DNA of 64,000 nt. It comes from Myxococcales bacterium (GTDB taxonomy: Bacteria > Myxococcota > UBA727 > VGSZ01). The position numbers were made by a program, and so were the translations under genes. Shown one piece after another: positions 24,752-32,175 of the stretch. A model generated the notes under the pieces. That model was not told where the DNA came from, did no database searches, and saw only the letters and a list, made by a program, of their open reading frames with translations. How positions within the stretch are numbered: position 1 is the first letter of the stretch; each line of letters opens with the position of its first letter. The DNA is taken from the NCBI GenBank assembly GCA_023248635.1, contig JAHFED010000004.1:1-64000 (forward strand). Direction: 5' to 3'.

Positions 24752-26326
24752 TTGACGGCCGTGTCATCTGGCGCTGCCTTGCTCGCCCGCGCCCGACGAG
24801 AGCTCCCCGCTCTGGTCGGCGTCGGGCGAGCCCGTTTTTTCCCGCCGAGCGAAGGCGGCGCCCACGTCGTCGTCGGCGTGGGAGATCTGATCATCAAGGC
24901 TCGCTTGACGGGCGCCGACGTCGGCGACGAAGTCCGCGCGCTGCGGGCCGCCGGTCCCTTGGCGCCTGCCCTTTTGCACCCCAAGACCCCACGCGCCGCC
25001 CCGTTCCTGATCGAAGAGCGCCTGCGCGGCCGTCCCTTCAACCTGGATGAGCGAGCGCTCGTCGAGGTCGCTGCATTGCTCGCGCGTTTGCACACGCGCG
25101 CTGCGCCGGGGCTGCGCTGGCTGCCGGGTGGGGCGACGCCGAAGGCCGCCGTCGCCGCCGGGCTGCCAGTGCTGGCCGCCCTGCGCGAGCAAGGAGTGCT
25201 GACGTCGTCCATCGCACGCAGTGTCGCCAGCTGCCTGCGCGCGCATGGCGCCCGCATCGACCAGGCCCTGGCCTTTGGCGACGACCACAGGCCGCGCCTC
25301 TGTCATGGTGATGTTCGCCGCGCGAACCTGCTCGCCACCAGCGACGGCCCGCGCCTCATCGACTTCGACCTCGCTGGCCGCGGTGACCCTGCGGTGGACC
25401 TCGCGCGCTTCTGGTCCTACGAGCGGCTCAGCGATCACGCGCGCTTCCTCGTGGCCTGCTCCTACGACAACGCCGGCGGCGACGCGGCCGTCGTCGACCG
25501 CGCGTGGGCGCTCTGGCCGGCCATGCCCCTGGTGCTCGCGATCTCCGCGCTTCGCCATGGCGTGGCCTCAAAAGCGCCCAAGGCGCAGGTCCGTGCTCGA
25601 GTGGCCCGCATCCGTGCGCTGTCGTCGACGAAGCCCCCTCTCCCTCTCCCTGTCGTCGACGGCAACCCACCGCTGATCGGGCGCATCCCCCACCTGAGCG
25701 GCAGCCGCTGGGGCCGGGATGACCTGCAGCTCTCGGCGCAGGAAGAAGCAACGCTGCGCGGGGAATCGGTCGTCATCGTGGAGAAGGTCGATGGCATCGC
25801 CGTGGCGTTCTTCGCCGACGACGACGGCGAGGTGGCCGTCACCATGAAACGCGAGTGGCGCCACGCCCTCGACGGCGCCGTCTTTCGCATGGCTCGTCGC
25901 TGGACCCAGGCGCACGAGCAGTCACTGCAAGGCTTGCTGCGCGACTCGCGAGGACGTCGACGCGTGCTGCTGGGCGAGTGGCTGTGGCACCGACTCGCGC
26001 TCCGCTACACCAGCCTGCCGAGCGCCGTGCTCGTTCACGGGCTCGTCGTCGACGGCGTGTTGCAGTCGCGGGCCGTGGTCACCCCGCAGGTGCAGGCGAG
26101 CGGTCTTGCAACAGTGATCCCGTGTTTCGCCGGCGTCGTCGGCGAACGCAGCTGGGCATCGTTGGTGCCGCAGCGATCGATGTTTGGTCGCTGTCGGCCC
26201 GAGGGCATCGTGGTTCAAACCCAGGGCCCGGGTGCAGCCCGCTACGCGAAGTGGGTGGCGCCGCACTACGTACAGCCGAGGCCGGCGGACATCACCGGGG
26301 CCTGCAACTTGGTGCGCAGTCCGTGA
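24752..26326 (+). CDS. APH-family kinase fused to an RNA-ligase-type nucleotidyltransferase
   Basis: This protein has about 524 residues and starts at a TTG 3 bp after the previous stop, or at a GTG at 24761. Residues 1-300 form an aminoglycoside-phosphotransferase-like kinase. The catalytic loop HGDVRRAN holds His185, Asp187 and Asn192, and DFD (204-206) is the metal-binding motif. Residues 320-524 match the covalent nucleotidyltransferase superfamily. Motif I is EKVDG with the nucleotidyl Lys345, motif III is GEWLW with Glu409 followed by LRYTSLP, motif IV is EGIVV with Glu484, and motif V is AKWVAP with Lys500. Motif III and its context resemble the RNA ligase family (Rnl2/DRB0094-like). 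A role in nucleic-acid end repair is inferred. Confidence 0.75.
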   Translation: MTAVSSGAALLARARRELPALVGVGRARFFPPSEGGAHVVVGVGDLIIKARLTGADVGDEVRALRAAGPLAPALLHPKTPRAAPFLIEERLRGRPFNLDERALVEVAALLARLHTRAAPGLRWLPGGATPKAAVAAGLPVLAALREQGVLTSSIARSVASCLRAHGARIDQALAFGDDHRPRLCHGDVRRANLLATSDGPRLIDFDLAGRGDPAVDLARFWSYERLSDHARFLVACSYDNAGGDAAVVDRAWALWPAMPLVLAISALRHGVASKAPKAQVRARVARIRALSSTKPPLPLPVVDGNPPLIGRIPHLSGSRWGRDDLQLSAQEEATLRGESVVIVEKVDGIAVAFFADDDGEVAVTMKREWRHALDGAVFRMARRWTQAHEQSLQGLLRDSRGRRRVLLGEWLWHRLALRYTSLPSAVLVHGLVVDGVLQSRAVVTPQVQASGLATVIPCFAGVVGERSWASLVPQRSMFGRCRPEGIVVQTQGPGAARYAKWVAPHYVQPRPADITGACNLVRSP

Positions 26327-26329
26327 CCC

Positions 26330-29300
26330 TCAGCGGGAGCCGAGGACGACGTCGACGGCGACTTCTTTGCCTTCGCGTTGCACCACCACCTTCACGGTGT
26401 CGCCGGCCTTTTTCGCCTTGAGCAGCTCGCTGTAGCTCTTGAGATCGCTCACCGCGCCGCCGTCGAAACGAACGAGCACGTCCCCCTTGCGCAGCCCGGC
26501 GACCTCGGCCGCTGACCCTTTGACGACGTCGTCGAAGCGCACGCCGGGTCCCGCGAACGTCATGTCGGGGACGCTGCCGAGCGAGGCCTTGCGCTCGCCG
26601 CTGCCCGCCGTCGACGGTGCGGTTCCCTTGAAGGTGAGGGGCTCCTTGCGATCGCGCAGGTAACCCACGATCTCTCGGGCGACGACGGCGGCCTTGACCA
26701 ACGACGACGACGTCACCTTGTCGGCTGTGTCGGTGGTTTGGTGGTAGTCGGTGTTGGGCCCGGCAAAGAGCTGGATGGCGGGGATGCCTTTGTCGATGAA
26801 GCTCTGTTGATCCGACGCGCCCCCGCCCTGCGGTGCGAGCTCGACGGCGATGCCGGTGGTGAAGCCGATGCCGCGGGCGACGTGCACCCATTCGCTGGCG
26901 CTGTCGCCGTCGAGAATGAGCAGCGATTTCTTGTCTCCGAGTCGTCCGACGGTGTCGAGATTCACCATCGAGTGGATCGAGCCAACAGGCTGTTGCGCGA
27001 TATAAGAAATGCTGCCGAGACGTCCCGACTCCTCAGCGTCGAAGAAGACGACGTCGACGCCGCGGTCCCCTGGGCTCTTGTTGAGCTGGCGCGCCACCTC
27101 GATGGCCACAGCGACCCCAGATGCGTTGTCGTCGGCGCCGGGAAAGATCTTCTTCGTCTTCTTCTGCTTGCCCAGATGATCGAGGTGGGCGCCAAAGACG
27201 ACGTGCGCCAAGGAAGGGTCGGTGCCCGGCAGGTGCACCACGAGGTTGCACACAGTCGAGTCGTTCGGAGCGCACGAAGTCATCACCTCCTTGATGCCAG
27301 ACTTCAGGAGCTTTTCTTCGACGATTTTCCGAGCGAGCTTCAGGCCTTCACTGTCGCGTCCGCGGCCCTCGAGCTTGGGGTCGGCCAGGGCTTTCACGGT
27401 GTCTGTCAACGCGGCGCCGTCGAAGGGCGGGGGCAGCGTCGCCAGTGCCGGGGGCTCGGCGAGGGCGAAGGCTCTGGGCTCGGCACCAACCACCAGAGAC
27501 ACCGATGACCAGCGGCCCTCGGAGAGCGTCCATTGGCCCTTCAGGTTGTTGGTGGCGTCGTCGCCACTGAAGCCGACGTAGGCGTACTTGCCGTAGTGCG
27601 GAATTTTCTTGGCCAGCAAGGGAATCATCTTGGCGTTGGGGGCGCCGACGAAGGCCATGGCCAGGGCAGGATTGCGCGGGTGCTCGACGACGACGGCGAA
27701 GCCGGTGGCGGCTGGATCGACTCTCTCGACCTTCATGGCGGCCAGGCGGTTCGGCGTCCCCTTTTGTGCGAGCACGCGCTCGTAGGCGCCGGGCGGAAAC
27801 ACGCCGCGGTCGTCGAAGCGCAGGCCCCAGGGTTTGGTGAAGACGAAGGGTCCACCGCGCAAATAGGAGCCGTAGCCCAAAATCCACACCGCGGCGTCGT
27901 CGGGCAGGGTGCTCACCTTCTTGTCGTCGACGATCTGGCAGCCGCTCTCGCTGCCGCAGATGGCGTGGGCGAAGTCGACCCAGGCGTCTTGCTCGTCTTT
28001 GGCGGCGAAGGTGGGCGTCACCAAGAGCATCTTCTTGGCGCCCAGGGCCCGCGAGAGCGAAGGCGGAACTTCGGCGGCATCAAGGCGGCGAAACAGATCG
28101 AAGAAGGGGTCGACGTCGACGCGGGCCAGGGCGGCGGGGATCTTCAACGTCGTGCTGCCACTTTTGCCCGCAAGCGCGATGCGAGCGGACACTGTGCGGC
28201 CGTCGATGGTGGTGACGACGACGGGCACCTCGAGAGGGAAGAGGGTCTTCTGCGTTTGTTCGACGACGATGGTGAGCTTTCTCTCTCCGCTTTTGCTCCT
28301 GGCCTCGGCCACCGATCGCAAAGCCAGGGTGGGAATGCCGGTCTGCGTCGTCCAGGCCGCGAAGAAAGGGCCGAGCTTCGATCCGCTGGCCTCGGAGAAG
28401 GCATCAGCGACGTCGTCGAAGGAGGCCTGCTGCTGCTGGTGCTTGGCAAACAGGATCTGCAGCCCCTTGGCAAAAGCGGCATCACCGATCTGCCGGCGCA
28501 CCATGTGAAAGAGCATCAAGGTCTTGCCGTAACCAACGGCCTCGGATGCCGCCGAATCGCGCCCGCGAAACTCAGTCAGCGGGAAATCCCTGCCCTCAGG
28601 CCGGGCGGCCAAGGCCCCAGCGACGTCGACGTCGACGAAGTCCAGGTAGCGCTGCAGGGTGGTGCGCCGGTGCTCGGCCCCTTTGCCCTGTTGTTCGGCG
28701 TCGAGGTGATCGGCGAGGTAGGCCGTGAGCCCCTCACTCCAGTTGCCGCCGCGGACGAAGACGCCGTTGCCCCACCAGTTGTGCAGCAGCTCGTGCGGCC
28801 AGCTCGTGTGTAGAATAAAGGGGAAGCGCAGGACCTGACTTCCCAATAGAGTGAAAGACGGCATGCCGTAGCCCGTCTCCCAGAAGTTCTCGACGAGGGC
28901 AAACTTGGTGTAGGGATATTTGCCGATGAGCGTCTCGTATTGTTCCAGATACTGCCCGGTCACCTCGAGATAGCGGTCGGCGATGGCCGCAGCATCGGCA
29001 GCGTCTTTGCCGTCGACCTGGCGCAACCAAATCATGACGTCGACGCCGTGCTTGCGCTCCTGCACCTTCGAGAAGGGGCCGGCGATGAGGTGAAAGCCCT
29101 CGAGGGCCTTGGGCTCGCGCCATGTGACGCCCTGCGGGGAGGCGCTCAAGGTGCCTTCGGAAAGCGCGCTCCAACCCGTCGGCAACGCGCCCACCGTGAC
29201 TGCACCGTTGACCAGCAGCGTGGTTCCCTGGTCGGTGGCGACGACGGGCAGCCAGTGGCTCGCGGGCGACAGGTATGCACCGCGGGCGTCGATGGTGCCG

Positions 29301-29701
29301 CTGGTCTCCTGGAAACTGCGCTGGTGCTCGCTGGCGGCCTGCACGGGTGCTTGGACGATGCGGCCCTTGGCGCTCACCACCATGATGTCGTCGCCGTCGG
29401 CGCGCTTCACCGTCTTGTCGAAGCGTGAGCCGAGCTCCTCCATCTCGGGCCCCGCGCGCGACAGCGTCCAGCGCCCGTGCTCCTTGTCGTTGGCGATGAT
29501 GCGCGCACCACCGGTGATGACGACCTCGAGTGAGGGATTCAGCTCGACGGTGAAGTCCCTGAGCGAGGGCGGGAGGTGCACGCGATCGACGAGCTCGATC
29601 TCGCCCTGCTCGGGGCGCAGAACGACGGTGGCCTCGTGTTCGACGACGTCGATGGTGGGGGCGGACTGCAGCAACAGGGCGACCCAGAAAGACCCGATCA
29701 T
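26330..29701 (-). CDS. Secreted M1 aminopeptidase-M28 peptidase-PDZ fusion
   Basis: This 1123-residue protein has a short N-terminal hydrophobic segment, probably a signal. The first half is an M1-type gluzincin: HELLHNWW gives zinc ligands His303 and His307 with catalytic Glu304, and the third ligand is Glu326 in WSEGLTAY. The usual GAMEN motif is not evident. The region around 840-900 is an M28 aminopeptidase with GAHLDHLG (His839), GADDNASG and FFDAEESG. The last 85 residues form a PDZ domain (DDVVKGSAAEVAGLRKGD). Both peptidases trim N-termini, and the PDZ may present substrates. The start is an ATG at 29701. It converges on the kinase-ligase gene. Confidence 0.85.
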   Translation of the reverse strand: MIGSFWVALLLQSAPTIDVVEHEATVVLRPEQGEIELVDRVHLPPSLRDFTVELNPSLEVVITGGARIIANDKEHGRWTLSRAGPEMEELGSRFDKTVKRADGDDIMVVSAKGRIVQAPVQAASEHQRSFQETSGTIDARGAYLSPASHWLPVVATDQGTTLLVNGAVTVGALPTGWSALSEGTLSASPQGVTWREPKALEGFHLIAGPFSKVQERKHGVDVMIWLRQVDGKDAADAAAIADRYLEVTGQYLEQYETLIGKYPYTKFALVENFWETGYGMPSFTLLGSQVLRFPFILHTSWPHELLHNWWGNGVFVRGGNWSEGLTAYLADHLDAEQQGKGAEHRRTTLQRYLDFVDVDVAGALAARPEGRDFPLTEFRGRDSAASEAVGYGKTLMLFHMVRRQIGDAAFAKGLQILFAKHQQQQASFDDVADAFSEASGSKLGPFFAAWTTQTGIPTLALRSVAEARSKSGERKLTIVVEQTQKTLFPLEVPVVVTTIDGRTVSARIALAGKSGSTTLKIPAALARVDVDPFFDLFRRLDAAEVPPSLSRALGAKKMLLVTPTFAAKDEQDAWVDFAHAICGSESGCQIVDDKKVSTLPDDAAVWILGYGSYLRGGPFVFTKPWGLRFDDRGVFPPGAYERVLAQKGTPNRLAAMKVERVDPAATGFAVVVEHPRNPALAMAFVGAPNAKMIPLLAKKIPHYGKYAYVGFSGDDATNNLKGQWTLSEGRWSSVSLVVGAEPRAFALAEPPALATLPPPFDGAALTDTVKALADPKLEGRGRDSEGLKLARKIVEEKLLKSGIKEVMTSCAPNDSTVCNLVVHLPGTDPSLAHVVFGAHLDHLGKQKKTKKIFPGADDNASGVAVAIEVARQLNKSPGDRGVDVVFFDAEESGRLGSISYIAQQPVGSIHSMVNLDTVGRLGDKKSLLILDGDSASEWVHVARGIGFTTGIAVELAPQGGGASDQQSFIDKGIPAIQLFAGPNTDYHQTTDTADKVTSSSLVKAAVVAREIVGYLRDRKEPLTFKGTAPSTAGSGERKASLGSVPDMTFAGPGVRFDDVVKGSAAEVAGLRKGDVLVRFDGGAVSDLKSYSELLKAKKAGDTVKVVVQREGKEVAVDVVLGSR
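28583..28612. repeat. 30-bp GAATTC-GGCC repeat, copy inside the M1-M28 peptidase gene
   Basis: This copy keeps the GCCCTCAGGCC ... GGGCGGCCAA core exactly as at 19600, but its first part reads GAAATCCCT instead of GAATTCTCG. On the coding (minus) strand it contributes the residues LAARPEGRDF to the peptidase, in a segment just before the conserved YGKTLMLFHMVRR helix. Confidence 0.7.
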
Positions 29702-29729
29702 GGCGGGACCCTACCTCAGCCCCTAGACA

Positions 29730-29899
29730 GCCGAACCGCATACGGCACCTGCTGCGACTGCGCCGGACGGCCTCGACGACGAGGGAGTCCTCCTCCGCTC
29801 CTGCGCCGTACGGGAAGTACGGCTCGTCGCTCCGTCCGGGCTCCTCGCCGCCGAGTCTCGTCGGGCGCAGCCTCGCTACGGTGCCGTAAGCGGATCGGC
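29730..29899. repeat. 170-nt imperfect palindrome (possible structured RNA or MITE)
   Basis: The outer arms, 19 bp each at 29730-29748 and 29881-29899, match at 17 positions as inverted repeats. The centre is a perfect 7-bp stem, GCCGTAC and GTACGGC, around GGGAA at 29812-29816. The arms between also pair in blocks (for example CTGCGCC with its partner near 29870). The midpoints of the outer and inner arms coincide at 29814, so the whole stretch is one long hairpin. It occupies the gap between the peptidase start and the Pro-rich secreted protein. No transposase is nearby. Confidence 0.7.
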
Positions 29900-29956
29900 T
29901 CTCTGGCCATCTGGAAGCGGAGTGAATCGAGCCGCCAACGCCGCCGTCGGACCACC

Positions 29957-30376
29957 ATGACCAACGCGATGCTCCTCGCCCCGGCCCTGCTCGCGGCCGG
30001 TTTGTTCTCCACCCAGGCCTCGGCCCACGACGTCGTCTTGAGCGCAGCGGTGCCAGGTTTTTCGATCGTGATCGGGACCCCTCCACCACCACCGACCGTC
30101 GTCTATTACGAGCCGCCGCCGCCGCCCGTCGTCTACTACGAACCGCCGCCGCCGCCCGTCGTCTACTACGAGCCCGCCTACCGGCCGGTCTACCACTCAG
30201 CCGTCAGCTACCGCCCTCGTGTCCTCGTCGATCACCGCTGCGATCGACCCGGCTTTCACGTGTCCCGCGACGACCGCGCCTACCGCGACGCCCGCTTCGA
30301 TCCCCGTCACGACGTCGACCACCGCGGTCGCGACGACAAGCGCGACAACGGCCGCAAGCACCACGGCCGGCGCTAG
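29957..30376 (+). CDS. Small secreted protein with Tyr-Glu-Pro repeats
   Basis: This 139-residue protein starts at the ATG at 29957 and has a Sec signal peptide (MLLAPALLAAGLFSTQASA). The mature part contains three near-identical units of VVYYEPPPPP and then a basic/acidic tail rich in Asp, Arg and His (HHGRR end). It probably sits in the envelope or is exported; the poly-Pro units suggest an extended, wall-spanning or protein-binding segment. I recognise no family. Its stop overlaps the stop of the convergent amidase gene. Confidence 0.7.
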   Translation: MTNAMLLAPALLAAGLFSTQASAHDVVLSAAVPGFSIVIGTPPPPPTVVYYEPPPPPVVYYEPPPPPVVYYEPAYRPVYHSAVSYRPRVLVDHRCDRPGFHVSRDDRAYRDARFDPRHDVDHRGRDDKRDNGRKHHGRR

Positions 30377-32052
30377 TGCTGCAAGGGGCTCCACTGCACC
30401 GGCGCTCGAGACGATGACGTCGTCGTCGCCTCCTCGCCGATGCGCGCGACCCGCAAGAGCAATGCTTCTTCGAAGGGCCGGGCCACCAACTGCATTCCGA
30501 TGGGCAGACCGCGGCGGTCGAAACCGACCGGGTAAGAGATGGCGGGTTGTCCGGTCACATTGGCCAGCGCCGTCGCTCTCATCAGCGCGAAGTTCTGGCG
30601 CACGTCGCCCAAGGTGCCGGCGGCGGGGATCAAGGGCGCGGTCTGCCCCGTCGTCGGCGACACCAGGAGATCGACCTCTGCCAAAGCGGCAGCGACGACG
30701 GCGGCGACCCGGGCTCTCAGGCGTTGGCCCCGCTCGTAGAGGCTGCGGCCCACATGACGGGCGACGACGAGTCCAATGCGCGTGTCGAGTGCCAAAGCGC
30801 GTCGCTGCTGCACATCCTCCATCCAGGGATTGCGGTTGACCTCGACGCCGATGCTCGACACCAGGCCCAGCGCGACATCGCGCTCGGTGTCGAGATGCAC
30901 GTCGCGCACTCTGGCACCGCGTGCGACCAGGGCGCCGATGTGACGCTCGCAGGCCCGGGCGACGTCGACGTCGGCGTCGCGCCACCATTGGGGGACCACG
31001 CCGAGGGTCACGCCGCGCAGGTCGTCGGCGAAAAATCCCTGCACGCTCACAGGCGGCAAACCCTGACTGGCACCATCGAGGGCGTCGGCGCCGGCCAGTG
31101 CGGCATAGCCCAGGGCGACGTCGGCGACGCTTCGTCCCATGGGTCCGATGTTGGTGACCGAAAAAGCGATGGGCGGGGTCTCACCGCGCTGCGGAACCCG
31201 ACCATAAGTCGGCTTGAGCCCGACGACGCCGCACAAGGAGGCCGGGATGCGAATGGAGCCGCCGCCGTCGCAGCCCACCGCCAGGGGCACGAGCCCAGCA
31301 GCGACGAGGGCCGCAGAACCCGACGACGACCCGCCTGGAAAGCGCAGGGGATCCCAGGGGTTACGACAGGTGCCGTGGGCGTGGTTGAGCCCCGTCGGAC
31401 CCGCTCCCAGCTCGTGCATGTTGCTTTTGCCGACCAACACCGCGCCGAGGGCCCGCAAACGCGCGACGGCGACGCAGTCCTGCCGGGCCGGATCGAGCGA
31501 GGACATGCCCGTGCCCAAAGTGGTGCGGTGTCCGGCCTGATCGATCTCGTCTTTGACGGCGACGGGGACGCCGTCGAGCAGCGAGAGGGGCCGCTTTTGT
31601 TGGTGTCGCAACGCCGACGCCGCCGCCTGGGCGCGCACGTCCACGTAGCTGAGGCTGATGAAGAAGCGCATCGGCACAGGCCCGCTCTCGCTCTCTTCCA
31701 CGGCACGCAGCAGTGCTTCGGCGACGTCGACGGGGGAGGCACTGCCATCGGCGTAGGCGCGGGCGAAGGCGTGGACGCCCGGTGGTCGATCGGCGTGCTG
31801 GGCGGACGCTGTCTGGGTCGCGAGTCCGTCAATCAAGGCCAGGGGATCGCGCTCGGCGCTGGCGCTTCCCGGCGAAGGTCGAGCGGCGGCAAAGGGAGGT
31901 GCGGCCGGGAAGGCTGAGCCGGGTTCGGTGCGCGAACGCCAGGCCCACGATGCGCCAGCCAGCACCGCATCGACCGGTCGGCTCTCGATGATGCGGGCGA
32001 CGAGGTCGAAAGGGTGTGTGTTCACGGGGGGCGGAAAAGGACGCTCAGCCAT
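30373..32052 (-). CDS. Amidase signature family hydrolase
   Basis: This 559-residue enzyme has the Ser-cis-Ser-Lys triad of amidase signature proteins: Lys in VAVKDEID, the cis-Ser in PGGSSSGSAA and the nucleophile in CDGGGSIRIPASL. The first 110 residues form an extension before the core. It hydrolyses amide bonds. It is similar to GatA, but no gatB or gatC is nearby, so a stand-alone amidase with unknown substrate is more likely. No signal peptide is apparent. It starts with MAERPFPPPVNT at 32052. Confidence 0.87.
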   Translation of the reverse strand: MAERPFPPPVNTHPFDLVARIIESRPVDAVLAGASWAWRSRTEPGSAFPAAPPFAAARPSPGSASAERDPLALIDGLATQTASAQHADRPPGVHAFARAYADGSASPVDVAEALLRAVEESESGPVPMRFFISLSYVDVRAQAAASALRHQQKRPLSLLDGVPVAVKDEIDQAGHRTTLGTGMSSLDPARQDCVAVARLRALGAVLVGKSNMHELGAGPTGLNHAHGTCRNPWDPLRFPGGSSSGSAALVAAGLVPLAVGCDGGGSIRIPASLCGVVGLKPTYGRVPQRGETPPIAFSVTNIGPMGRSVADVALGYAALAGADALDGASQGLPPVSVQGFFADDLRGVTLGVVPQWWRDADVDVARACERHIGALVARGARVRDVHLDTERDVALGLVSSIGVEVNRNPWMEDVQQRRALALDTRIGLVVARHVGRSLYERGQRLRARVAAVVAAALAEVDLLVSPTTGQTAPLIPAAGTLGDVRQNFALMRATALANVTGQPAISYPVGFDRRGLPIGMQLVARPFEEALLLRVARIGEEATTTSSSRAPVQWSPLQH

Positions 32053-32175
32053 AGGGCAGGGTTCTGTGCCCGAACAACGCCGTCAATTGGCACGGAGAGC
32101 GAGCCGGCCGCGGGCGACCCCTGCAGGTGCTCCTGCCCCCTTCGAGTCAGCGGCAAAGCCTGCTAGGGGCGCTGC

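Noticed and set aside
29730-29899. Definite call of 6S RNA
   Set aside because: The long hairpin has a similar overall shape, but I could not identify the central open bubble or the flanking conserved G-C stems with confidence.
30373-32052. GatA subunit of Glu-tRNA(Gln) amidotransferase
   Set aside because: The amidase core is shared, but the N-terminal extension and the lack of gatB/gatC make a stand-alone amidase more likely.
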